A DNA stretch of 64,000 nucleotides. Origin: Allonocardiopsis opalescens (GTDB lineage Bacteria > Actinomycetota > Actinomycetes > Streptosporangiales > Streptosporangiaceae). Below, piece by piece: positions 20,643 to 30,844 of this stretch. How positions within the stretch are numbered: the stretch's first letter is position 1; the number at the start of each line of letters is the position of its first letter. The notes below the pieces were generated by a model that worked only from the letters and a program-made list of their open reading frames with translations, made no database searches and was not told where the DNA came from. The position numbers were made by a program, and so were the translations under genes. The stretch lies in NCBI RefSeq assembly GCF_003002095.1, contig NZ_PVZC01000001.1:124001-188000 (forward strand), in the 5' to 3' direction.

Positions 20643-21195
20643 GTGACGCCGCCGCCACTGTCGGTGTCGGCCGCCATGGCGGCGGTCATGACGGCATCAA
20701 CACGGCGTTCGCCCGCACCGGGGCACTCCCGGGCGGTGACGCGGCTCGGCCACCGTCTGACGGACGCGGCGCCCGACGGTTTCGAGGTGCTGCGACGCGC
20801 GGGCATGGACCTCGATCGGGACGGCGCGCAGCACCGGATCCCGGACGCGGTGGTGATCCGGGCGGAGTCCTCCGAGGAGCCCTACCAGACGAAACCGCCG
20901 CTGCCGGCCGTGGAGGTCGTCTCGCCGCACAGCGTGCTGCGCGACCACCGGGTGAAGCTCCGCGAGTACGCCGCCTTCGGCATCGGGTCGTACTGGATCG
21001 CCACCCCGGACCCCGAGGGGCCGGGCCTGATCGGCTTCGAGCTGCGGGACGGCGCGTACCGGGAGGCCGCCGAGGCGGTCGGCGAAGAGGTGGTCCGAGC
21101 GCCCGTTCCCGGTGAGCCTCGTCCTGCACTGGCTGGTCGCGCCGGGCCCGTGGTGGTCCCGCATCGGCGGCCCGGCCGCGGACGCGGGCGGCTGA
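20643..21195 (+). pseudogene. Uma2-family (DUF820) endonuclease remnant
   Basis: The core is recognisable: SPAPGHSRAVTRL, APDGFEVL, IPDAVVI, PAVEVVSPHSVLRDHRVKLR and YWIATPDPEGPGL with GFELRDG. Two lesions are visible. The N-terminal segment that usually carries the YELIDG glutamate is missing between MTASTRR and SPAPGHS. The C-terminal strand (RPFPVSLVLHWLV) is read only after a shift into the frame ending at TGA 21193. Without the shift the frame runs on without a stop into the next gene. Intact Uma2 genes are abundant, scattered actinobacterial genes of unclear role. Confidence 0.75.
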
Positions 21196-21386
21196 CCGCG
21201 CCCCCACCCCGGCGCGCGCCGGCCCGCCGCCCCCGCACTCTTGCGCGACCGCGCGGGGCTGCCATGCTTGGGGGAGCGGCGGAGCCGGTCGCCCCGCCGC
21301 GTGCCGTGTCCGGGCGGGCCCGCCGGAGCCGGGGCCCTGAACTGCGGGAGGCCGTCATCAGCGCGTCGGAACACCAGGTCGGCGAG

Positions 21387-23336
21387 GTGCACGAGGAAGC
21401 GCTGCTATGGGAGCCGGGGGTGCAGGAGCGCGAGCACGCCCGGGTCACCGCCTTCATGGACTGGCTGTCGCGCACCCGCGGCACGGCCTTCCTGTCCTAC
21501 GGCGAGCTGTGGGTGTGGTCGGTCACCGAGACCGACGCCTTCTGGGACGCGGTGTGGGAGTACTTCGACGTGCTGGGCGAGCGGGGCCGCGGCCCGGTGC
21601 GCGAGGGCGAGACCATGCCGGAGGTGCGCTGGTTCCCGGGCGCCACGGTGAACTACGCCCGCAACGCGCTGCGCCACGCCGACGACCGGCCCGACGCGGT
21701 CGCGGTGGTGGCGCGCGACGAGTCGGGCGCGCGCCGCGCCTACACCTTCGCGGAGCTGCGCGCGGAGGTGGCGCGGGTGGCGTGGGGGCTGCGGGAGCTG
21801 GGGGTGGAGCGCGGCGACCGGGTCGCCGCCTACCTGCCGAACGTGCCCGAGGCGCTGATCGCCTTCCTGGCCACCGCGAGCCTGGGCGCGGTGTGGTCGG
21901 CGTGCTCGCCGGACTTCGGAGCGGCGAGTGTGATCGACCGCTTCAGCCAGATCGAGCCGAAGGTGCTGATCGCGGTCGACGGCTACGCCTACAACGGCAA
22001 GGCCTACGACCGGTCCGAGGCGCTGGCCGGGATCCGGGCAGCGCTGCCCGGGCTGGCCGCGACGGTCGCGGTGGGGGGCGGCGGTCCGGAGGGGGCGGTG
22101 CCGTGGTCGGCGCTGGGCGGTGAGGGCCATCCGGCGCGGCCGCCGTACCAGGAGGTGCCCTTCGAGCATCCGCTGTGGATCGTGTACTCCTCGGGCACCA
22201 CCGGCCTGCCGAAGCCGATCGTGCACGGCCAGGGCGGGGTGCTGCTGGAGCATCTGAAGGTGCTGGCCTTCCACCACGACCTGGGCCCGGACGACCTGTT
22301 CTTCTGGTACACCACCACCGGCTGGATGATGTGGAACTACCTGGCCGGGGGGCTGCTGACCGGGTCGGCGGTGCTGCTGTACGACGGTTCGGCCACCCAT
22401 CCGGGCACCGACGCGCTGTGGCGGGCGGCGGCCGAGGAAGGGGCGAGCTACTTCGGCACCGGCGCCCCGTACCTGGTGGCGTGCATGAAGGCGGGTGAGC
22501 AGCCGGGCGCCCGCTACGACCTCTCCCGGCTGCGGGGGGTGGGCTCCACCGGGGCGCCGCTGCCGCCCGAGGCCTTCAGCTGGGTGTACCGGGCGGTCAA
22601 GCGCGATGTGCTGCTGGGTTCGGCGTCGGGCGGCACCGACGTGGTGACGGCCTTCATCGGCCCGTCGCCGCTGCTGCCGGTGCGCGCCGGGGTGCTGGCC
22701 ACCCGCTGCCTGGGCGCCCGGATCGAGTCCTACGGGCCCGACGGCTCCCCGGTGGGTTCGGGCGAGGTGGGCGAGCTGGTGATCACGGCGCCGATGCCGT
22801 CGATGCCGATCCGGTTCTGGAACGACTCCGACGGCTCCCGGTACCGCGACGCGTACTTCGACCAGTACCCGGGGGTGTGGCGGCACGGCGACTGGCTGAA
22901 GATCCTGGCCGACGGCGGCTGCGTGATCTACGGCCGCTCCGACTCCACGCTGAACCGTGGCGGGGTGCGGATGGGCACCAGCGAGTTCTACCGGGTGGTC
23001 GACACCTTCCCGGAGATCGCCGACAGCCTGGTCATCGACACCGGCCGGCTCGGCGCCGAGGGGGAGCTGCTGCTGTTCGTGGCGATGGCCGAAGGCCGGG
23101 AGCTGGACGCGGAGCTGGTGGCGCGGCTGCGCGCGCAGCTGCGCGAGCGGCTGTCGCCGCGGCATGTGCCCGACGACGTGCGGGCGGTGCCGGGCATCCC
23201 GCGCACCCTGTCGGGCAAGAAGCTGGAGATCCCGGTCCGCAAGATCCTGCAGGGGGTGCCGGTGGAGCGGGCGGCGAGCCGGGACTCGCTGGCCAATCCG
23301 GAGGTGCTGGCGCACTTCGTGCCGGACGGCGGCTGA
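21387..23336 (+). CDS. aacS: Acetoacetyl-CoA synthetase (acetoacetate-CoA ligase)
   Basis: 649 residues from GTG 21387; upstream in-frame starts exist at 21306 and 21264. ANL ligase family: core IVYSSGTTGLPKPIVHGQGG (phosphate loop), GSASGGTDV, YGRSDSTLNRGGVRMGTSEF (hinge) and the acetylatable lysine in TLSGKKLEIPVRK. The N-terminus LLWEPGVQEREHARVTAFMD and W/F-rich YTTTGWMMWNYL are specific to the acetoacetate subgroup rather than acetyl-CoA synthetase. It activates acetoacetate in ketone or leucine breakdown. A strong GGGAGG precedes an in-frame ATC at 21357, so the true start may be non-canonical. Confidence 0.9.
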   Translation: MHEEALLWEPGVQEREHARVTAFMDWLSRTRGTAFLSYGELWVWSVTETDAFWDAVWEYFDVLGERGRGPVREGETMPEVRWFPGATVNYARNALRHADDRPDAVAVVARDESGARRAYTFAELRAEVARVAWGLRELGVERGDRVAAYLPNVPEALIAFLATASLGAVWSACSPDFGAASVIDRFSQIEPKVLIAVDGYAYNGKAYDRSEALAGIRAALPGLAATVAVGGGGPEGAVPWSALGGEGHPARPPYQEVPFEHPLWIVYSSGTTGLPKPIVHGQGGVLLEHLKVLAFHHDLGPDDLFFWYTTTGWMMWNYLAGGLLTGSAVLLYDGSATHPGTDALWRAAAEEGASYFGTGAPYLVACMKAGEQPGARYDLSRLRGVGSTGAPLPPEAFSWVYRAVKRDVLLGSASGGTDVVTAFIGPSPLLPVRAGVLATRCLGARIESYGPDGSPVGSGEVGELVITAPMPSMPIRFWNDSDGSRYRDAYFDQYPGVWRHGDWLKILADGGCVIYGRSDSTLNRGGVRMGTSEFYRVVDTFPEIADSLVIDTGRLGAEGELLLFVAMAEGRELDAELVARLRAQLRERLSPRHVPDDVRAVPGIPRTLSGKKLEIPVRKILQGVPVERAASRDSLANPEVLAHFVPDGG

Positions 23337-23648
23337 GCGGCCGGGAGCTTCGCGGAGTGGCCTGCGGGCGGCCGTCGGGGCGGTTAGCGTGGCGGAATGG
23401 GGGTTCGCCGAGGTGGGCGCCGGGATAATGCGGCACGCACCGCCCGATGCGGTGCGAAACCGGCACCCGCCGCAAGCGTCGCTCAAGCGCCCCCAGGTAC
23501 GGTGTTCCGATGGGCCGATCGGGGCGACGACGGAGTCGTCCCGCCAGCGGCCGTCCGGTGAGTCGGACGGCGCCCGGCCGATCCGTCCCGGGCCCGCGCC
23601 CCGGACGCGACGCACGTCCCACCACCTCACAAGGGAGTGAGAGCGAGC
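23337..23648. other. Intergenic region with a small hairpin
   Basis: 312 bases before the glutamate dehydrogenase gene. An 8-bp inverted repeat CGCACCGC / GCGGTGCG (23436-23456) could end aacS or bind a regulator. No gene is seen. Confidence 0.45.
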
Positions 23649-26600
23649 ATGTCCGCCGAAGCCGACGAGATCAGCTCGGATCTGCTGGACCGGGTGCGGG
23701 CGGCGTGCGCCGCCCTGCCCGCCGCGTCCGCGGACGGTCCGAAGATCACCGCTGACTTCCTGGAGCTGTACTACCGGCACGTCCCGCCCGAGGACATCGC
23801 CGAGCGCAGCCCGCAGGAGCTCGGCGGTATCGTGCTGCGGCACCGGCGCCTGGCCGAGCTGCGCCCGCAGGGCCGCGCCAAGGTGCAGGCGTTCACCCCG
23901 ACGGTGGAGGCCGACGGCTGGGCCGTCGCGCACTCGGTGATCGAGATCGTCACCGACGACATGCCCTTCCTGGTGGACTCCGTGACGATGGAGCTGGCCA
24001 GGCGCGGTGTGGGGGTGCACCAGGTGATCCACCCGCAGCTGCGGGTGATCCGCTCGGTGGACGGCCGGCTGGTGGAGGTGCTGGGCAATGGCGCCCCGCC
24101 GACGCTGGCGGGGGAGTCGGTCGCGCACGGCGCGAAGTTCGCCGAATCCTGGATGCATATCGAGATCGACCGCCAGAGCGGCGCGGCGGAGCTGAAGCGG
24201 CTCCAGGACGACCTGGAGCGGGTGCTCACCGATGTGCGGCAGGTCGACGAGGACGCCGCGAAGATGCGGCTGCGCGCCCTGGACCTGGCCGACCGGCTGG
24301 AGTCGGGTGCGGAGGTGCCCGAGGGCGCGGGCGTGCCGGGCGATGAGGTGTCCGACGGGGTCGAACTGCTGCGCTGGTTGGCGGGCGGCCACTTCACCTT
24401 CCTGGGTTACCGCGAGTACGACCTGGTGGAGGCGCCGGAGGGGCCGGACTCGGGCGGGGGCGAGGCGCTGCGGCCGGTGCCGGGCACGGGCCTGGGGCTG
24501 CTGCGCGCCGACAAGGCGACCTCGGAGAGTTTCGCGCGGCTGCCCGAGGAGGTGCGGGCGAAGGCCCGCGAGCCGCATGTGCTGATCCTGACCAAGGCGA
24601 ACTCCCGCAGCACGGTGCACCGCCCGCACTACCTGGACTATGTCGGGGTGAAGCGCTTCGACGCGTCGGGCGCGGTGGTGGGGGAGCGGCGCTTCCTGGG
24701 GCTGTTCACCCGCGACGCCTACAGTGCGGGCATCTCCCATGTGCCGGTGCTGCGCCGCAAGCTCACCGAGGTGCTGCGCCGGGCCGAGCTGGACCCGGAG
24801 AGCCACGACGGCAAGGACCTCATCGAGCTGCTGGAGTCCTACCCGCGCGATGAGCTGTTCCAGACCGGGGTGGACGACCTGCTGCCGATCGCGCGGGGGG
24901 TGCTGCGGCTGCGCCAGCGCAGGCAGACCAAGCTGTTCCTGCGCCGCGACACCTACGGCCGCTTCATGTCGTGCCTGGTGTACCTGCCGAGGGACCGCTA
25001 CACCACCCAGGTGCGGGTGGAGATCCAGCGGGTGCTCACCGACGCCTTCGGCTCGACCTCCTTCGACTACAGCGCGATGGTCAGCGACTCCCAGCTGGCG
25101 CGGCTGCACGTGGTGGTGCGCGGCGAGCGGGGCCGCCCGCTGCCGGTGGTGGACCAGGCCGAGCTGGAGGCGCGCGTCATCGCGGCGACCCGCTCCTGGG
25201 ACGACGACCTGATCGAGGCGCTGACGGAGCGCTTCGGCCCGGACCGGGCGGCGGCGCTGCTGCGCTCCTACGCGGGCGCGCTGCCCGAGGGCTACAAGGC
25301 GGACGTGCCGGCCGCCGACGCGCTGGGCGACCTCGCGGCGCTGGAGGAGCTGTACGGGGAGGCGGACGGCGGCGCGGCGGGGGAGGGCGCGACCTCGGTG
25401 CGGCTGTGCCCGGGGCCGCAGCGCGGCCAGTGGCGGCTGCGGCTGTTCCGCACGGACCGGCCGGTGTCGCTGTCGGACGTGCTGCCGATGCTGGAGCGGA
25501 TGGGCGTGGAGGTCGTCGACGAGCGCCCGTACCCGGTGGCGCCGTCGCGGGAGCGGTCCCGCCCGGCCTGGATCTATGTGTTCGGCCTGCGCTACCCGGA
25601 GGAGGCCGACGCGGTGGCGGGGCTGTCGGGGGCGCCGGTGCCGCGTGCGGGCGGGGCGCTGACCCGGCCCGAGGACTACATCGAGCTGTTCGGCGACGCG
25701 TTCATGGCGATGTGGCGCGGCGAGGTGGAGTCCGACAGCTTCAACGCGCTGGTGCTGCGGGCCGGGCTGACCTGGCGGCAGATCACCGTGCTGCGCGCCT
25801 ACTCCCGGTACCTGCGGCAGACCGGCATCACCTTCAGCCAGTCCTACATCGAGCGGGTGCTGGTCTCCAACGTGCACCTGGCGAGCCTGCTGGTGCGGCT
25901 GTTCGAGTCGCGCTTCGACCCGCGCCACCAGGGGGGCGAGGGCGAGCGGACCGCCGCGATCACCGAGGAGATCATGGGTGAGCTGGACGCGGTGGCCAAC
26001 CTGGACCACGACCGCATCCTGCGCACCTTCCTCGCCTGCGTCGACGCGACCCTGCGCACGAACTACTTCCAGGCGGCCCGCTCGGGGGCGGAAGGGGCGC
26101 CGCCCTTCCACCCGTACCTGGTGCTGAAGCTGGACCCCGAGCGCATCCCGGACCTGCCGCTGCCGCGGCCGCGGCTGGAGGCCTTCGTGTACTCGCCGCG
26201 GGTGGAGGGGGTGCACCTGCGCTTCGGCCCGGTGGCCCGCGGCGGGCTGCGCTGGTCGGAGCGGCCGCAGGACTTCCGCACCGAGATCCTGGGCCTGGTG
26301 AAGGCGCAGACGGTGAAGAACGCGGTGATCGTGCCGACGGGCGCCAAGGGCGGCTTCGTGTGCAAGCGGCTGCCGGCGGGCGGCGACCGCGACGCGGTGA
26401 TGGCCGAGGTGGTCGCCTGCTACCGGCAGTTCATCAGCGCGCTGCTGGACATCACCGACAACCTGGTGGGCGGCCGGGTGGTGCCGCCCGACGGCGTGGT
26501 GCGCTACGACGGCGACGACACCTATCTGGTGGTGGCGGCGGACAAGGGCACCGCCACCTTCTCCGACATCGCCAACGAGATCGCGGCCGAGTACGGCTTC

Positions 26601-28655
26601 TGGCTGGGCGACGCCTTCGCGTCGGGCGGCTCGGTGGGCTACGACCACAAGGCGATGGGGATCACCGCCCGCGGCGCCTGGGAGTCGGTGAAGCTGCACT
26701 TCAGGGAGATCGGCGTCGATGTGATGTCGACCCCGTTCACGGCGGTGGGCATCGGCGACATGTCGGGGGACGTGTTCGGCAACGGGATGCTGCTGTCGGA
26801 GCACACCCGGCTGGTGGCCGCCTTCGACCACCGGCACATCTTCGTGGACCCCGACCCGGATCCGGCGGTGGGCTTCGCGGAGCGGCGCCGCCTGTTCGAG
26901 CTGCCGCGCAGTTCGTGGGAGGACTACGATCCGGCGCTGATCTCGCCGGGGGGCGGGGTGTTCTCCCGCACCGCGAAGTCGGTGCCGGTCGGCCCGCAGC
27001 TGCGGGCGGCCCTGGGCCTGCCCGAGGACGTGGCGCGGCTGTCGCCGCCCGAGCTGATCCAGGCGGTGCTGCGCGCCCCGGTGGACCTGCTGTGGAACGG
27101 CGGGATCGGCACCTATGTGAAGGCGGCGTCGGAGTCGCACGCGGCGGCCGGGGACAAGGCCAACGACCATGTCAGGATCGACGCGTCCGAGCTGCGCTGC
27201 AGGGTGGTCGGCGAGGGCGGGAACCTGGGGCTCACCCAGCTGGCGAGGATCGAGTTCGCGCTGGCCGGGGGGATGGTGAACACCGACTTCATCGACAACT
27301 CCGCCGGGGTGGACACCTCCGACCACGAGGTGAACATCAAGATCATGCTGGACCGGGCGGTGCGCTCGGGCGAGCTGTCGCGCGCCGAGCGCGACGAGCT
27401 GTTCCTGGCGATGACCGACGAGGTCGCCGGGTTGGTGCTGCGCAACAACTACCACCAGAACGTGGTGCTGGCCGCCTCGCGCAAGCAGGCGCCGCAGCTG
27501 CTGCACGTGCACGGCCGCTACCTGCGCGAGCTGGAGCGGTCCGGGCGGCTGGACCGGCGGCTGGAGTTCCTGCCCGACGCCAAGGCCATCGCCGAGCGCC
27601 GGTCCAGTGGCGCCGGGCTGACCGGGCCCGAGCTGTCGGTGCTGCACGCCTACACCAAGATCGACCTGGCGGAGCGGACGCTGGAGTCGGACCTGCCCGA
27701 CGACCCGTTCCTCCAGGCGCGGCTGGTGCGGTACTTCCCCACCCCGCTGCGGGAGCGCTTCGCCGAGCGGATGGCCGACCATCCGCTGCGGCGGGAGATC
27801 ATCACCAAGGCGGTCGTCAACGACCTGGTGAACCGGTCGGGCTCCACCTTCGCGTTCCGGATGCGGGAGGAGACGGGGGCGGACGTCCCGGCGATCGTCC
27901 GCGCGTTCTCGGTCTCCCGCAACGTGTTCGACCTGCGCGGCTTCTGGCACGCGGTCGAGCAGCTGGACGAGCGGGTGTCCACCGCCACCCAGCTGAAGCT
28001 GCTGCTGGAGTGCCGCAAGCTCAGCGAGCGGGGCAGCCGTTGGCTGCTGCTGAACCGGCCGGCCCGGTACCCGATCGGCGAGGTGGTCAACTTCTTCCGC
28101 GAGGGGGTGGCGACGATCGTGCCGCAGCTGCCCGAGCTGCTGCGCGGCCGCGACCTGGCCGGTTTCCAGGAGCGCCGCGACCAGCTGGTCAAGGCGGACG
28201 TGCCGGTGGAGCTGGCCGAGCGGACCGCCGCGATGGTGCCGGCCTTCTCCACCTTCGACCTGGTGGAGGTGGCGGCCGACCGCGGCGAGCCGGTGCGGCG
28301 GGTCGCCGAGGTGTACTTCGACCTGGCGGACCGGCTGCAGATCGCCCGGCTGCGGGACCGGGTGATCGCGCTGCCCAGGGACGACCGGTGGAACACGATG
28401 GCCCGTTCGGCGCTGCGCGACGAGCTGTACGCGGCGCACGCCAAGCTGACCCTCACCGTGCTGTCGACGACGGCGCCGGGCGGCGGCGCGGCGGAGCGGG
28501 TGGCCGCGTGGGAGGAGGCCAACGCGGTGGCGGTGGCGCGGGCCAGGGAGACCCTGTCCGACATCTGGGAGAGCGAGCGCTTCGACATGGCGACGCTGTC
28601 GGTGGCGCTGCGCGCGGTGCGCACGCTGGTGTCCACCCGGGAGGAGGCGGGCTGA
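23649..28655 (+). CDS. NAD-specific glutamate dehydrogenase, large (about 180 kDa) class
   Basis: 1,668 residues from ATG 23649. The size and order match the class first described in Streptomyces clavuligerus. A long N-terminal ACT-like regulatory part (DDMPFLVDSVTMELARRGVG) precedes the catalytic domain (LRFGPVARGGLRWSERPQDF, then GAKGGFVCKR with the substrate lysine). A Rossmann segment (VVGEGGNLGLTQLARIEFAL) and a helical C-terminus follow. It deaminates glutamate to 2-oxoglutarate. Together with pruA it can route proline/ornithine carbon to the TCA cycle. GTG 23637 is in frame, but AAGGGA abuts it. Confidence 0.95.
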   Translation: MSAEADEISSDLLDRVRAACAALPAASADGPKITADFLELYYRHVPPEDIAERSPQELGGIVLRHRRLAELRPQGRAKVQAFTPTVEADGWAVAHSVIEIVTDDMPFLVDSVTMELARRGVGVHQVIHPQLRVIRSVDGRLVEVLGNGAPPTLAGESVAHGAKFAESWMHIEIDRQSGAAELKRLQDDLERVLTDVRQVDEDAAKMRLRALDLADRLESGAEVPEGAGVPGDEVSDGVELLRWLAGGHFTFLGYREYDLVEAPEGPDSGGGEALRPVPGTGLGLLRADKATSESFARLPEEVRAKAREPHVLILTKANSRSTVHRPHYLDYVGVKRFDASGAVVGERRFLGLFTRDAYSAGISHVPVLRRKLTEVLRRAELDPESHDGKDLIELLESYPRDELFQTGVDDLLPIARGVLRLRQRRQTKLFLRRDTYGRFMSCLVYLPRDRYTTQVRVEIQRVLTDAFGSTSFDYSAMVSDSQLARLHVVVRGERGRPLPVVDQAELEARVIAATRSWDDDLIEALTERFGPDRAAALLRSYAGALPEGYKADVPAADALGDLAALEELYGEADGGAAGEGATSVRLCPGPQRGQWRLRLFRTDRPVSLSDVLPMLERMGVEVVDERPYPVAPSRERSRPAWIYVFGLRYPEEADAVAGLSGAPVPRAGGALTRPEDYIELFGDAFMAMWRGEVESDSFNALVLRAGLTWRQITVLRAYSRYLRQTGITFSQSYIERVLVSNVHLASLLVRLFESRFDPRHQGGEGERTAAITEEIMGELDAVANLDHDRILRTFLACVDATLRTNYFQAARSGAEGAPPFHPYLVLKLDPERIPDLPLPRPRLEAFVYSPRVEGVHLRFGPVARGGLRWSERPQDFRTEILGLVKAQTVKNAVIVPTGAKGGFVCKRLPAGGDRDAVMAEVVACYRQFISALLDITDNLVGGRVVPPDGVVRYDGDDTYLVVAADKGTATFSDIANEIAAEYGFWLGDAFASGGSVGYDHKAMGITARGAWESVKLHFREIGVDVMSTPFTAVGIGDMSGDVFGNGMLLSEHTRLVAAFDHRHIFVDPDPDPAVGFAERRRLFELPRSSWEDYDPALISPGGGVFSRTAKSVPVGPQLRAALGLPEDVARLSPPELIQAVLRAPVDLLWNGGIGTYVKAASESHAAAGDKANDHVRIDASELRCRVVGEGGNLGLTQLARIEFALAGGMVNTDFIDNSAGVDTSDHEVNIKIMLDRAVRSGELSRAERDELFLAMTDEVAGLVLRNNYHQNVVLAASRKQAPQLLHVHGRYLRELERSGRLDRRLEFLPDAKAIAERRSSGAGLTGPELSVLHAYTKIDLAERTLESDLPDDPFLQARLVRYFPTPLRERFAERMADHPLRREIITKAVVNDLVNRSGSTFAFRMREETGADVPAIVRAFSVSRNVFDLRGFWHAVEQLDERVSTATQLKLLLECRKLSERGSRWLLLNRPARYPIGEVVNFFREGVATIVPQLPELLRGRDLAGFQERRDQLVKADVPVELAERTAAMVPAFSTFDLVEVAADRGEPVRRVAEVYFDLADRLQIARLRDRVIALPRDDRWNTMARSALRDELYAAHAKLTLTVLSTTAPGGGAAERVAAWEEANAVAVARARETLSDIWESERFDMATLSVALRAVRTLVSTREEAG

Positions 28656-28796
28656 GCCGCGTCGCCCCGGGCGGGCCGGTGCCGGGTGACGAACATCCCG
28701 GTACCGAAGCGGCGGACGGGGTGGAAAGGGGTCGAAACCGGGGAGTACGGTACTAACCTCCTCGTCCTTACGATGCCAGTGGAGCAGGTTTCAACG

Positions 28797-29648
28797 GTGA
28801 GTCGCCGGGCGAATCGGTCAGCCGCCGCGCTGACGCGCGAAGAGCTGGCGGAGTGGCTGCGGGCCGCCTGGGACGAGCCCGACCGCCTGCACGACCTCAT
28901 CGTCGCCGCGCTGGACGAGGGCCGGGCCACCGAGGTGCGCGAGGCCGCGCGGCGGCTGACCGAGATCGACCCCGAACCGGCCCGCAGCGCGGCGGTGCTC
29001 GCCCTGGTCAAGCGCACCTGCGCCGACCACCAGGGCGCCGAGCGGGTGCTGCTGGACCACATCCGCGCCCACGGCGGCTCGGCGGGGATCTGGTTCAGCC
29101 TCGCGCCGCTCGCCGCCTGGCGCGGCAGCGAGAACGACGTCGGCACCGCGCTGGGCAACGCGCTGAAGTACGACCCCGACCACTGGGAGACCCTGCACTG
29201 GGGCTACCGCCACTACCTGCGCCACGGCGGCGCCCAGGCGGCGCTGGACTGGCTGGAGCGGTACAAGGCGCGCAGCTGGCGGGCGCATCTGATGATCGGC
29301 ACGGTGCTGCTGGACCGCGGCGACCGCGAAGACGCCTTCGCCTGCTTCGAGGCGGCCTGCGAGCTGGCCCCGAACCATCCGGGGCCGCTGTCGGGGGTGG
29401 CGGAGGCGCTGCTGGGCGCCGGGCTGCTCGCCGAGCTGGCCGACGTGGTGCTGCGCCGCTGGCGCGGTGTGCACGGCCCGGTGCCGCTGATCCACGCGAT
29501 CGAGGCGGACCTGCGGCTGGGCCGGGCCGCCGACGCGGCGCTGGCGCTCTCGCGGCTGCGGGGCCTGCGCGTCCCGCCGGAGACGGCCGGGCAGGTGGCG
29601 GAGCTGGAGCGGCGGGTCAGGGCCGCCTGCGCCGCGGCCGGCCTGTGA
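28797..29648 (+). CDS. Helical-repeat (TPR-like) protein of unknown function
   Basis: 283 residues from GTG 28797, preceded by GGAGCAGG; ATG 28773 would add eight. The whole chain is alpha-helical with Ala/Leu/Arg pairs resembling TPR units: ALVKRTCADHQGAERVLLDH, ALGNALKYDPDHWETLHWGY, GDREDAFACFEAACELAPNH and VAEALLGAGLLAELADVVLR. No catalytic motif, signal or membrane segment is seen. It is probably a scaffold or interaction protein. It lies between gdh and prfB and looks separately transcribed. Confidence 0.65.
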   Translation: MSRRANRSAAALTREELAEWLRAAWDEPDRLHDLIVAALDEGRATEVREAARRLTEIDPEPARSAAVLALVKRTCADHQGAERVLLDHIRAHGGSAGIWFSLAPLAAWRGSENDVGTALGNALKYDPDHWETLHWGYRHYLRHGGAQAALDWLERYKARSWRAHLMIGTVLLDRGDREDAFACFEAACELAPNHPGPLSGVAEALLGAGLLAELADVVLRRWRGVHGPVPLIHAIEADLRLGRAADAALALSRLRGLRVPPETAGQVAELERRVRAACAAAGL

Positions 29649-29704
29649 GGCCCGCGGGCGCCGACACGGCGGCCGCGCCGCCGGACAGCCTCTAGACTGC
29701 CGAT

Positions 29705-30823
29705 ATGGCAGACATGGAGCCCGTTGAGGAGATCAAGGAACTCGCGTCGACGCTGTCGAGCATCGAGTCCGTGCTCGATCTGGACACCAAGCGCTCCGAG
29801 CTCGACCGGCTCCGCGAAGAGGCTGCCGACCCGGCGCTCTGGGAGGACCAGGAGCGGGCCCAGGCCGTCACCCGCAAGCTGTCCACCGTCGAGAGCGAGA
29901 TCAACCGGGTGGGCGGGCTGCGCTCCCGGATCGACGACCTCGGCGTGCTGTTCCAGCTGGCCGAGGAGGAGGACGACGCCGACACGGTCGAGGAGGCCCG
30001 GCGCGAGCTGGCCGCGCTGCGCAAGGAGATCAGCCAGCTGGAGGTCCGCACCCTGCTGAGCGGCCAGTACGACGAGCGGGAGGCGGTCGTCACCATCAAC
30101 GCCCAGGCGGGCGGGGTCGACGCCGCCGACTGGGCCCAGATGCTGCAGCGCATGTACCTGCGCTGGGCCGAGCGGCACGGCTACGCCACCGAGGTCTACG
30201 AGACCTCCTACGCGGAGGAGGCGGGCATCAAGTCCACCACCTTCGCGGTCAAGGCGCCCTACGCCTACGGCACCCTGCGCGGCGAGCACGGCACCCACCG
30301 CCTGGTGCGCATCTCGCCCTTCGACAACCAGAACCGCCGCCAGACCTCCTTCGCCGGGGTCGACGTGGTGCCGGTGGTGGAGCAGAGCGACCACATCGAG
30401 ATCGACGAGAGCGACCTCAAGATCGACGTCTACCGTTCCAGCGGCCCCGGCGGCCAGGGCGTGAACACCACCGACTCCGCGGTGCGCATCACCCACCTGC
30501 CCTCGGGCATCGTGGTGTCCTGCCAGAACGAGCGCTCGCAGCTGCAGAACCGCGCCACCGCCATGGGGGTGCTGCAGGCGCGGCTGCTGGAGCGCAAGCG
30601 GCAGGAGGAGGCGGCCGAGATGGCCGAGCTGCGCGGCGAGGCGGTGAGCAGCTGGGGCACCCAGATGCGCAACTACGTGCTCCAGCCCTACCAGAGCGTC
30701 AAGGACGTGCGCACCGGCGCCGAGACCGGCAACACCGGCGCGGTCCTGGACGGCGAGATCGACGCGTTCATCGAGGCGGAGATCCGGTGGATGCGCAGCC
30801 GCGAGCGCGGCGGCGAGAACTGA
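29705..30823 (+). CDS. prfB: Peptide chain release factor 2
   Basis: 372 residues from ATG 29705. SPF, the UGA/UAA-reading tripeptide, is at 204-206, and the catalytic GGQ at 249-251 lies in [20 protein letters not shown]. The frame is continuous, so there is no programmed +1 frameshift of the E. coli type. It terminates translation at UGA and UAA. A short GGCGCCGG hairpin follows. Synteny prfB-ftsE-ftsX-smpB-ssrA is conserved in actinobacteria. Confidence 0.97.
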   Translation: MADMEPVEEIKELASTLSSIESVLDLDTKRSELDRLREEAADPALWEDQERAQAVTRKLSTVESEINRVGGLRSRIDDLGVLFQLAEEEDDADTVEEARRELAALRKEISQLEVRTLLSGQYDEREAVVTINAQAGGVDAADWAQMLQRMYLRWAERHGYATEVYETSYAEEAGIKSTTFAVKAPYAYGTLRGEHGTHRLVRISPFDNQNRRQTSFAGVDVVPVVEQSDHIEIDESDLKIDVYRSSGPGGQGVNTTDSAVRITHLPSGIVVSCQNERSQLQNRATAMGVLQARLLERKRQEEAAEMAELRGEAVSSWGTQMRNYVLQPYQSVKDVRTGAETGNTGAVLDGEIDAFIEAEIRWMRSRERGGEN

Positions 30824-30824
30824 G

Positions 30825-30844
30825 GGCGCCGGGGCTCCGGCGCC
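30825..30844 (+). terminator. Hairpin after prfB
   Basis: GGCGCCGG-GGCT-CCGGCGCC, perfect 8-bp stem two bases after the stop; no T-run. Confidence 0.5.

Noticed and set aside
21405-28439. 2,344-residue leftward frame opposite aacS and the glutamate dehydrogenase gene
   Set aside because: Antisense shadow caused by GC-rich third positions; rich in His/Arg/Gln/Pro with no motif and spanning two genuine genes.
29705-30823. Programmed frameshift in prfB
   Set aside because: The frame is continuous from ATG to stop with no internal TGA near the start.
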